From Muribaculaceae bacterium (GTDB lineage Bacteria; Bacteroidota; Bacteroidia; Bacteroidales; Muribaculaceae): a DNA stretch of 48,492 nucleotides. The notes beneath the pieces are model-generated. The model saw nothing but the letters and a program-made list of their open reading frames with translations. It did no database searches and had not been told where the DNA came from. Numbering within the stretch: the first letter of the stretch is position 1; each line of letters begins with the position of its first letter. Positions 25,454 to 32,520 of this stretch are shown one piece after another. The translations under genes were made by a program, and so were the position numbers. Location: contig JAFLTY010000016.1 in assembly GCA_022509065.1 (NCBI GenBank), forward strand, positions 1 through 48,492, given 5' to 3'.

Positions 25454-26365
25454 ATGAGACAGATTCAGAAATACACATGGTTGATAAACACTTTGCACAA
25501 TTCTAAAGGTCTTTCTTTTGAAGAAATATCAGATTATTGGGCAAAAAACACTATGTTGAGTGACGGAAATTCTCTCTCTCGAGCCACTTTCAACCGATGG
25601 CGCGATTGTATTGAAGCTATTTTTCATATAAGGATATCTTGTAAAAGAAAATCCGGAAATAGATATTACATAGACAATCCGGAAGTTCTTGAAGGTGATG
25701 GAGTAAGAAGATATATCCTTGATTCGATAGCAATGGGTAATTTAATTTATGAGAACCTGTCTTTGAAAGACCGAATAATTATTGACAAAAGGCCTTCGGG
25801 ATATACGTATTTCTCTCCTATGCTCGCAGCCATGAAGGAGAACAGAATGGTAACAATGACGTATCAATCGTATGAAGATTCCTACCCGAGAACTTTTCGC
25901 TTTGAACCCTACTGTGTCAAACTTTTTGAGAACAGATGGTACGCATTAGGACGTGACCTGCAATCTAACAGACTGCTGTGTTATGGATTGGATCGAATTT
26001 TAAATATGGTACTGGAGGACGTCCATTTTAGGGTTCCTGACTCATTTTCAGCCGACAAATTCTATCAACACCTTTATGGCATTGTTTCAACTTTAACCCA
26101 TAAGCCACAGTCTATAATTATCCGCGCATACAAGAAACATGCTAAATATCTTGAGTCGCTCCCTCTTCATCATAGTCAGACCAAGGTGTCTGAAACTAAC
26201 GAATACGCTGATTTCGAATTATTCCTTGTGCCGGAATATGATTTCATAATGCGCTTGCTCCATGACGGCGCTCTGGTAGAGGTCTTAAAACCAATGAGCT
26301 TGCGCAAAGCCATGAAAGGTTGGATAAGTGATATGTACGATTTATATGAAGATACTGAGAACTAA
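25454..26365 (+). CDS. WYL-domain transcriptional regulator
   Basis: The 303-residue protein has an N-terminal winged-helix-like DNA-binding region (about residues 1-75, including a SLSRATFNRWRDCIEAIF helix pair). A WYL domain lies at about residues 120-190, with the signature region FENRWYALGRDL. A C-terminal WCX-like extension (about 200-300) completes it. WYL proteins sense ligands, often nucleic acid or nucleotides, and several (BrxR, CapW) repress phage-defence operons. It is the first of three rightward genes. Function in this cassette is inferred from family and position only. Confidence 0.88.
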   Translation: MRQIQKYTWLINTLHNSKGLSFEEISDYWAKNTMLSDGNSLSRATFNRWRDCIEAIFHIRISCKRKSGNRYYIDNPEVLEGDGVRRYILDSIAMGNLIYENLSLKDRIIIDKRPSGYTYFSPMLAAMKENRMVTMTYQSYEDSYPRTFRFEPYCVKLFENRWYALGRDLQSNRLLCYGLDRILNMVLEDVHFRVPDSFSADKFYQHLYGIVSTLTHKPQSIIIRAYKKHAKYLESLPLHHSQTKVSETNEYADFELFLVPEYDFIMRLLHDGALVEVLKPMSLRKAMKGWISDMYDLYEDTEN

Positions 26366-26390
26366 TCCTATACGCAATTCTGTTGACACG

Positions 26391-27116
26391 ATGTCCATAG
26401 ACCAGCTTATTAAATATGCCCGGCGTGGACAAGGCGTCTATATCAAATTATTAAAGGAGATCACATTATGGCAGTTAAATCACCCTGAGGAATATAAAAT
26501 ACTCCCATATACGGATGAAGAATTGATTACGCTTATTTCTCATGGTATAAAAGAAAACGGGACTATCCGAGTCTGCGAGTACAGTTGGTTAAGTCCTAAT
26601 GACTTGAAAGCAGCTATCGACAACCCTGCAGTGTATTCATATTTAAAGAAAAAGGCCATAAGCGGGGACTCTCATAGTCTTCAAGTTGTTAACGAGTATG
26701 AGCAGGATAACGAGGAAAAAGTTAATGGATTGATTAATAAAATTTGCTTTAGTAATAAACCGTTAAATTCCATCGATATAAACGATATAAACCGTATAGT
26801 GGTAAGCCGCAGACTTGCAGAAGGGTTAACGCTTAGCGTTCCCATTAAAATCAATCAGGAATTTTGGGATTCAATTTTCTCCAACATACGTTTGTATCAA
26901 ACTTTTATCAACGGGCTAATTATATTTATTGGGATGAATCCCTTAAATAGCCCAGACAAACACTCCGAGACAAATGAGATAATATTAAATCTGTTGGGTT
27001 TGACCGATATAGCGAAAGATATTGATGCTGTGCCAGGCTTTGGGCTAAGTGACGAAATTGAGCCCGGTTACCTTGATATTACGTTCATTGTTGGTTATAG
27101 ACCCCTTAATCAATGA
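26391..27116 (+). CDS. hypothetical protein of the WYL cassette
   Basis: No family is recognised. From the ATG at 26391 the product has 241 residues. It has an N-terminal helix-rich part, a DDINRIVV-like stretch in the middle, and a C-terminal part with one hydrophobic run (FINGLIIFIGMN) that looks buried and not membrane-spanning. Earlier in-frame ATGs at 26328 and 26346 would overlap the WYL gene by up to 38 nt and are possible. It lies 25 bp after the WYL stop and 46 bp before the next gene, so it is probably co-transcribed. Confidence applies to the gene and not to a function. Confidence 0.6.
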   Translation: MSIDQLIKYARRGQGVYIKLLKEITLWQLNHPEEYKILPYTDEELITLISHGIKENGTIRVCEYSWLSPNDLKAAIDNPAVYSYLKKKAISGDSHSLQVVNEYEQDNEEKVNGLINKICFSNKPLNSIDINDINRIVVSRRLAEGLTLSVPIKINQEFWDSIFSNIRLYQTFINGLIIFIGMNPLNSPDKHSETNEIILNLLGLTDIAKDIDAVPGFGLSDEIEPGYLDITFIVGYRPLNQ

Positions 27117-27162
27117 GTCATAAAAACATGATTATTAACGAAACTTCTATAAATGACATAAA

Positions 27163-28050
27163 ATGAAAGAGATTGACTATCTACCAATTGAAGAAAAGAG
27201 TATAAACGACAGGTTAATTAATCTTTACGGAACACATCTTGTTGGTTTATATAGTGAAATGGAAAAAATATACCATGATCCCATCTATGATATTAAGCCG
27301 GCTGCGCCATTGCTTATTGAACTGTCAGATGACGAGGACAAGTATCCCTATGAGAGTGCAGAACTGCGTGTGATGGTTTTCGGACGCGAAAACAATAATT
27401 GGAATGATAAAGGGAATAGAGGCAATGCTGAAATATACACCCAATATTCTACTTATAATTTTCATCTTGAAAACACAGAAGATATATTAACGGAAATCAG
27501 AGGCAAACATACTGATGACTCAGAAAACGAGTTGCTACCTGAGCAGGAGATGTACGGTCTGACCGACATTTATCATGACTATTGTTTTGAGGAAACTGGT
27601 GTCGCGAAAAATCAGTTTACCAAACGGATGTACCAATTCATTGAGATGTTAGAACAAAAAACAGGTAAACAAGTTGGATGTGTATGGAATAATTTATTTA
27701 AAATAGGAAGAGGGAAAGTTGGATTCGGTGGTTGTTGCGCCCAATCGCCGGACTATATTAAAGATATCGAAAAAAGAACATTCGATGTGATTGGCAAGGA
27801 GATAGAGATACTCAAACCTGATATAATCATCTTTATGACCGGCATTGAGGTGGATGATGCCATTGTGGAAAAACTTAATCTTCCAAGCGGCGAGTTTCCC
27901 ATTATTGATGCCAGTCTGCCACACCTAAGAAAAGTTGTGATTCCGGGGGTAAAATATGCCGCGAGAACAATACATCCAAGCCGTAAGAGCAATGAAATTT
28001 TCAACAAATATTGTGCTGCTCTGATAGAAGATATTATTCAGAATATTTAG
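27163..28050 (+). CDS. uracil-DNA-glycosylase-like protein
   Basis: The 295-residue protein shows motifs that resemble the uracil-DNA-glycosylase superfamily: a strand plus loop LRVMVFGRENNNW (about residues 67-79), the middle VWNNLFKIG, the strand ILKPDIIIFMTG, and a C-terminal RTIHPSR at the position of the family HPS motif. I have not shown that the catalytic residues are present. No signal peptide is seen. As the last gene of the WYL cassette it suggests a nucleic-acid role, possibly defence or repair. Confidence 0.5.
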   Translation: MKEIDYLPIEEKSINDRLINLYGTHLVGLYSEMEKIYHDPIYDIKPAAPLLIELSDDEDKYPYESAELRVMVFGRENNNWNDKGNRGNAEIYTQYSTYNFHLENTEDILTEIRGKHTDDSENELLPEQEMYGLTDIYHDYCFEETGVAKNQFTKRMYQFIEMLEQKTGKQVGCVWNNLFKIGRGKVGFGGCCAQSPDYIKDIEKRTFDVIGKEIEILKPDIIIFMTGIEVDDAIVEKLNLPSGEFPIIDASLPHLRKVVIPGVKYAARTIHPSRKSNEIFNKYCAALIEDIIQNI

Positions 28051-28155
28051 TGACGTAATGTACCACCAATTGATGGCAGTAAGATTACTCTTTTTAGAAG
28101 GTAGGGAGTAGGGGTATTTCGGATTGTTTAAAGTGTATTTTCGCTGACTACTTTC

Positions 28156-29358
28156 TCAGTTTTCTTCGAACATCTTACGGCGGGCGGTCATGCATGCTCC
28201 AATAATTCCGGCTTTATCGCTCAATTTGGAACTTACTATTTTACTATCGCTATTGACCAGTTTCAAAGAATATTTCTTAACGGCTTGTTTAATTGGTTGT
28301 ATCAGGTATTCACCTGCTGCAGAGAGCGTGCCGCCGATGATCACCAGTTCGGGATTGAAGATATTAATCATATTGGCCAGTTGTTTCCCTAATTTCTCAC
28401 CGATGCTCTCGATATGTTCGATGCATAATAAATCTTCGTGATTTATGGCTTCGATAATATCAGACAAGGTGATATTTTCATTTTCCTCGACTTTTTTTGA
28501 AAGGATGGAGATCTTACCGTTTTTTATACTTTCAATTATTTCTCTGTGAAGAGCACTTCCGGAAACTTCGGTTTCAAGACAACCTCTTTTGCCGCAATGG
28601 CATAATATCTCATTGTCAAACGCGCTTATATGGCCGAATTCGCCGGCAAAACCTGATTTGCCTTCATAAAGGATGCCATTTATCATTATGCCTAATCCCA
28701 TTCCCCATCCTAAATTTACATAAAGCACGTTTTTTTCGCCTGCTATGGTGTTGCCTTTTAGACATTCGCCATAAGTCATCGAGCGTGTGTCGTTTTCGAT
28801 ACAAACAGGGATGCCTATTTTTTCGGAAATGATTTCAGTGAGGGGCGTTTCGGAAAAATTAAAAGAACTATAGCTGTAGCCGGTGGAGGGATTAACCCGC
28901 CCTCCAATATTTATACAAGCGTTTAGTATCTTAGATTTTTCTATACCGGATGTCTTAATGAAATCAGATATTATCTGACATATTTCATTAAGCTCATCCA
29001 TTTGCGAGGACTGCTTGTTATAGTTAATCTCAAAATCCTGGCGAACTATCTCGCCGTTAAAATTGCATAATCCTAAATTTATGTAATTCTTTTTGATATC
29101 AACGCCCAGAAAATATCCGGAATGGGGATTCAAACCATATATGTTCGGTTTTCTGCCGGTTTTTGAATCGCTTTTCCCATAGTCTGTCAGTATTCCTTCC
29201 GCAACCATTTCATTGACAAGTTTGGTAACGGTTGGTATACTTAGATAGAGTTCTTTAGCCAATTCAGGAATCGTGGAATTGATGTTATAGAAAAAAGCGG
29301 TAATGATCTTTTTCATACTGGAGCCACGTTCAGTATTTGGTAGAGATTCTATAGACAT
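28156..29358 (-). CDS. ROK-family transcriptional regulator of the sialic-acid-type locus
   Basis: The protein joins an N-terminal winged helix (helix pair NSTIPELAKELYLSIPTVTKLVNE, then a basic wing KTGRKPN) to a ROK sugar-kinase fold with the zinc-binding CHCGKRGCLE motif. Such proteins (NagC, Mlc and relatives) bind sugar or sugar-phosphate and repress operons. The ATG at 29358 gives 400 residues. A TTG at 29394 would extend it, but that region carries a TAATTTTG -7 box (29392-29399), so the ATG is preferred. It is read divergently from the nanQ-nanA-epimerase operon and is the likely repressor. The effector is inferred to be sialic acid, ManNAc or a derivative. Confidence 0.88.
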   Translation of the reverse strand: MSIESLPNTERGSSMKKIITAFFYNINSTIPELAKELYLSIPTVTKLVNEMVAEGILTDYGKSDSKTGRKPNIYGLNPHSGYFLGVDIKKNYINLGLCNFNGEIVRQDFEINYNKQSSQMDELNEICQIISDFIKTSGIEKSKILNACINIGGRVNPSTGYSYSSFNFSETPLTEIISEKIGIPVCIENDTRSMTYGECLKGNTIAGEKNVLYVNLGWGMGLGIMINGILYEGKSGFAGEFGHISAFDNEILCHCGKRGCLETEVSGSALHREIIESIKNGKISILSKKVEENENITLSDIIEAINHEDLLCIEHIESIGEKLGKQLANMINIFNPELVIIGGTLSAAGEYLIQPIKQAVKKYSLKLVNSDSKIVSSKLSDKAGIIGACMTARRKMFEEN

Positions 29359-29391
29359 AATAGTGTTTGTTATAAGTCTTACTAACTTTCG

Positions 29392-29399
29392 CAAAATTA
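29392..29399 (-). promoter_or_regulatory. -7 box of the ROK regulator gene
   Basis: On the minus strand this reads TAATTTTG, matching TAnnTTTG. A TTTA 18 bp upstream is a weak -33. Transcription would start about 27 nt before the ATG at 29358. Confidence 0.55.
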
Positions 29400-29416
29400 A
29401 TAAAAAATTTTCATAA

Positions 29417-29445
29417 GTAAAATACTGAAGATAAAGATATTTTAC
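29417..29445. promoter_or_regulatory. inverted repeat, candidate ROK-regulator operator 1
   Basis: GTAAAATA (29417-29424) and TATTTTAC (29438-29445) form a perfect 8-bp inverted repeat with a 13-nt spacer. It lies over and upstream of the ROK gene's -33 region, where autorepression would be expected. Confidence 0.45.
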
Positions 29446-29537
29446 GAAAACCTCTTAAATGAAGTTTAGAATAGCCAATTAATAGTGCAAAAGGGGATGT
29501 ATAAGGAAATCACACAACTTTAATAATTACACTTTCG

Positions 29538-29557
29538 TTTATAAAATATTTTATAAA
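29538..29557. promoter_or_regulatory. 20-bp perfect palindrome, candidate ROK-regulator operator 2
   Basis: TTTATAAAATATTTTATAAA is identical to its own reverse complement. Its TAAAATA/TATTTTA core matches the inner parts of the inverted repeat at 29417-29445. Both lie in the 551-bp divergent gap (29359-29909), which otherwise shows only AT-rich sequence and the promoters listed. Confidence 0.45.
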
Positions 29558-29854
29558 TCTTACGAGTTTACGAGAGTGTGTCTTATGAAATATGCTATAT
29601 GATAAAATGAGTAGGTGCTTTTAATATAGGTCTCACTGCTATGATTTAATATTAATGTTGGTAAACTGCATTATTTATTAAAATCAGCATTTAAAAAATG
29701 AGATAAAGTTATTTACGATGCGAATATTGCACTTATATGTGTGTTTTTGCTGTAAAATCGCCTCTGTTTCTTAAAATGTAATTGTTGAAATAGGTCAGTT
29801 TTTATATTAACACAGGTAAAATTATTAACATTAAGAAATATTTTTATTAAAAGA

Positions 29855-29886
29855 TTTGGTTAATTAAAAATTAATTTATTAATTTG
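29855..29886 (+). promoter_or_regulatory. promoter of the nanQ-nanA-epimerase-susCD operon
   Basis: TTTG at 29855-29858 is followed after 20 bp by TTAATTTG at 29879-29886. The -7 box deviates from TAnnTTTG at the second base only. It lies 23 bp before the first gene. Confidence 0.55.
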
Positions 29887-29909
29887 TGGCCAATATAATT
29901 TAATATGCC

Positions 29910-30362
29910 ATGAAAGTAGGAAAACTTAGTAAAACAGATCGAGCGGAGAAACTTCATCCCTCGTTTAAACTTCTTTTTGACTTTGTAAAAAGAACCGATT
30001 TCGATACTCTTCCCTTTGGGAAAATCACGGTTGACGGTGATAATGTTTACATCATGAACTTGGAAATCCAAGGAAAAGATAAAAGCGAGCAACCTCTTGA
30101 AATACACAGGGAGTATATCGACGTGCATATTCTTTTGAAAGGAAAAGAGTTGATTGGTTGGAAACCATTTGACGAAATTACAACTTTCAGCCAAGAATAT
30201 GACAAGACGGCCGATTGCGCTTTAAGCGAAGAAGCTTCTCGCTTTTATGTCGAGCTTCATCCGGGTGAGTTTTGTATTGTTTATCCTGAAGATGCTCATT
30301 CTCCCGCCATAAACGATGGTCCTATCCGTAAACTGATAGGCAAAGTAAAGATTTATCAATAA
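29910..30362 (+). CDS. nanQ: YhcH/YiaL-family protein, probable sialate anomerase
   Basis: The 150-residue cupin-like protein has the family's metal-site motifs: HREYIDVHILLKG near residues 68-80 and EDAHSP near residues 128-133, with a conserved GKVKIYQ C-terminus. E. coli YhcH (NanQ) is an anomerase that supplies N-acetylneuraminate lyase with the open-chain form of its substrate. Here it lies directly upstream of a NanA-like gene, which supports that role. It is cytoplasmic (no signal peptide) and opens the operon. Some family members act on other sugars, so the symbol depends on context. Confidence 0.82.
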   Translation: MKVGKLSKTDRAEKLHPSFKLLFDFVKRTDFDTLPFGKITVDGDNVYIMNLEIQGKDKSEQPLEIHREYIDVHILLKGKELIGWKPFDEITTFSQEYDKTADCALSEEASRFYVELHPGEFCIVYPEDAHSPAINDGPIRKLIGKVKIYQ

Positions 30363-30389
30363 TTTCAAATTAAAAAAATCATAACACAC

Positions 30390-31313
30390 ATGGAAAAAAT
30401 TAAAGGTTTAATCGATGCGCCTTTTACTCCCATGCATCACAACGAGGATATTAATGTGGAGATAATTCCGGCGTATGCTGAAATGCTCGTAAAGAACGGA
30501 CTAAGAGGAGTTTTTGTAAATGGATCTTCCGGTGAAGGTTACATGCTGACCGGAGAGGAACGCAAGAAAATAGCTGAGGCATGGGTAAAAGTAGCCCCGA
30601 AAGATTTTAAGGTTATTGTGCATGTCGGCAGTTGTTGTTTGAGGGAAAGCGAAGAATTGGCAAGACATGCTCAGGAAATTGGTGCTTGGGGAATAGGATC
30701 AATGGCACCTCCATTCCCCAAAATAGGGAGAATCGAAGATTTGGTTAAATACTGCGAGAGAATAGCAAACGCGGCCCCGAATCTTCCTTTCTATTATTAC
30801 CATATCCCTGCTTTTAACGGAGCGTATTTCTCCATGCTTGAATTACTTAAAGCAGTTGACGGACGTATTCCTAATTTTGCCGGTATTAAATACACCTACG
30901 AGTCATTATATGAATATCATCAGTGTCGCTTATATGACAACGGCAAATTTGACATGTTGCACGGTCAAGACGAGACAATCCTGGCGGCACTTGCTCTTGG
31001 TGGCGCGCAAGGTGGTATTGGCGGAACAACAAACTATAATGGCCGTGAATTAACCGGTATAATTGAAGCATGGAACAATGGCGACATTGACGTCGCGCGC
31101 GAAAAACAAACATTCTCGCAGGATGTCATCAATGTCATTTGCAAATATCGCGGAAACATTGTTGCCGGTAAACGTATAATGAAACTTATCGGATTAGATC
31201 TCGGTCCCAATCGAGTACCTTTCCACAATATGAGCGACGCAGAAGAAGCCGAAATGAAAGCTCAACTTGAAAAAATTGGATTCTTTTCTCGTTGTAACAA
31301 ACTTGAAATATGA
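30390..31313 (+). CDS. nanA: N-acetylneuraminate lyase
   Basis: The enzyme cleaves sialic acid to ManNAc and pyruvate through a Schiff base, in the cytoplasm. The 307-residue TIM barrel has GSSGEG (45-50), Tyr137 in YYYHIP and Lys167 in FAGIKYT, placed as in E. coli NanA (Tyr137, Lys165). It belongs to the DHDPS superfamily, but the neighbouring NanQ-like and AGE-family genes make the sialate lyase call much stronger than dihydrodipicolinate synthase. The 3' end overlaps the next gene by four bases (ATGA), so translation is coupled. Confidence 0.9.
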   Translation: MEKIKGLIDAPFTPMHHNEDINVEIIPAYAEMLVKNGLRGVFVNGSSGEGYMLTGEERKKIAEAWVKVAPKDFKVIVHVGSCCLRESEELARHAQEIGAWGIGSMAPPFPKIGRIEDLVKYCERIANAAPNLPFYYYHIPAFNGAYFSMLELLKAVDGRIPNFAGIKYTYESLYEYHQCRLYDNGKFDMLHGQDETILAALALGGAQGGIGGTTNYNGRELTGIIEAWNNGDIDVAREKQTFSQDVINVICKYRGNIVAGKRIMKLIGLDLGPNRVPFHNMSDAEEAEMKAQLEKIGFFSRCNKLEI

Positions 31314-32485
31314 TCGATACGGCTTTTTTATCGAGCTGTTCGAAGACCTATATGGAAGGGTTGATGAACAGCATAATGCCATTTTGGATGCAGCACGGAC
31401 TAGACAAGATAAACGGAGGTGTTTATACTTGTCTAGACCGCGACGGTTCTATAATGGACACCACAAAATCGGTGTGGTTTCAGGGACGCTTTGGATATAT
31501 AGCTGCTTTGGCCTATAATAACATTGAAAATAATCCCGAATGGCTTGCCGCTTCAAAAAGTTGCGTGGAATTTATCGAAAAATATTGTTTCGATACAGAC
31601 GGTCGCATGTATTTTGAAGTAAAAGCTGATGGCACACCATTACGTAAAAGGCGATATGTCTTTTCAGAATGTTTTGCAGCCATTGCGATGGCTGCGTACT
31701 CCACAGCTTCTAATGACCCGAGTTATGCGCAGAAAGCTTTGAAGCTTTTTAAGGATATACGAACCTTCATAAACACCCCGGGATTTCTGGAACCGAAATA
31801 CCTCCCGACGCAGCCGGCAATTGGACATTCCATAACAATGATCCTCATCAATACAGCCTCAATAATCAGACAAGTAATAAAAGACCCCGAATTGGATGAA
31901 CAGATAGAACAATCCATTCAAAATCTGAAGCTTTTCATGCATCCTGAATTTAAGGCTCTCCTCGAAATGGTTACCCCTTCGGGCGAACTGATTGACACTT
32001 GTTGTGGAAGAACCATAAATCCTGGACACTGTATTGAAACAGCATGGTTCCTGCTCGAAGAGTCAAAATACAGAGGATGGGACGCCGAACTGACGGCGAT
32101 GGCGACAACCATTCTGGATTGGTCTTGGGAATGGGGCTGGGATAAGGAGTTTGGCGGTATCATCAATTTCCGCGATTGTCGTAATTTCCCTCCTCAGGAT
32201 TATTCACAAGATATGAAATTTTGGTGGCCGCAGACCGAGGCTATTATAGCGACGCTCTATGCTTTCTTAGCCACTAAAGACGAAAAATATCTTGAATGGC
32301 ACCGGATGATTCATGAATGGACTTATGCCCACTTCCCCGACTGGGAATATGGCGAATGGTTCGGCTACTTACATAGAGACGGAACTGTAGCGCAACCTGC
32401 TAAAGGAAATTTATTTAAGGGCCCGTTCCATATCCCCAGAATGATGATCAAAAGTTGTACGCTCGCTGAAGAAATAATAACTTAA
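31310..32485 (+). CDS. nanE: AGE-family N-acylglucosamine 2-epimerase
   Basis: This enzyme interconverts ManNAc and GlcNAc without phosphorylation. The 391-residue alpha/alpha barrel carries the family motifs VWFQGRFGYIAALAY near residue 46, GHCIETAWFLLE near residue 240 and KFWWPQTEAI near residue 304. In Bacteroides fragilis an enzyme of this type works on free ManNAc after sialic acid cleavage. It starts at the ATG inside the nanA stop (ATGA overlap). The next gene, susC, is 35 bp away. It belongs to a different fold from the phosphosugar NanE of E. coli, although the same symbol is used in Bacteroides. Confidence 0.87.
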   Translation: MIDTAFLSSCSKTYMEGLMNSIMPFWMQHGLDKINGGVYTCLDRDGSIMDTTKSVWFQGRFGYIAALAYNNIENNPEWLAASKSCVEFIEKYCFDTDGRMYFEVKADGTPLRKRRYVFSECFAAIAMAAYSTASNDPSYAQKALKLFKDIRTFINTPGFLEPKYLPTQPAIGHSITMILINTASIIRQVIKDPELDEQIEQSIQNLKLFMHPEFKALLEMVTPSGELIDTCCGRTINPGHCIETAWFLLEESKYRGWDAELTAMATTILDWSWEWGWDKEFGGIINFRDCRNFPPQDYSQDMKFWWPQTEAIIATLYAFLATKDEKYLEWHRMIHEWTYAHFPDWEYGEWFGYLHRDGTVAQPAKGNLFKGPFHIPRMMIKSCTLAEEIIT

Positions 32486-32520
32486 AAATATAATTCTTTA
32501 ACTAATCAAATTAACTGACC

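Noticed and set aside
29395-29909. Hidden short gene in the ROK-nanQ gap
   Set aside because: No frame of useful length with a start and coding-like composition was found. The gap is AT-rich with regulatory-looking repeats.
30390-31313. Dihydrodipicolinate synthase as the identity of the lyase gene
   Set aside because: The catalytic spacing and the flanking NanQ-like and AGE-epimerase genes fit N-acetylneuraminate lyase much better.
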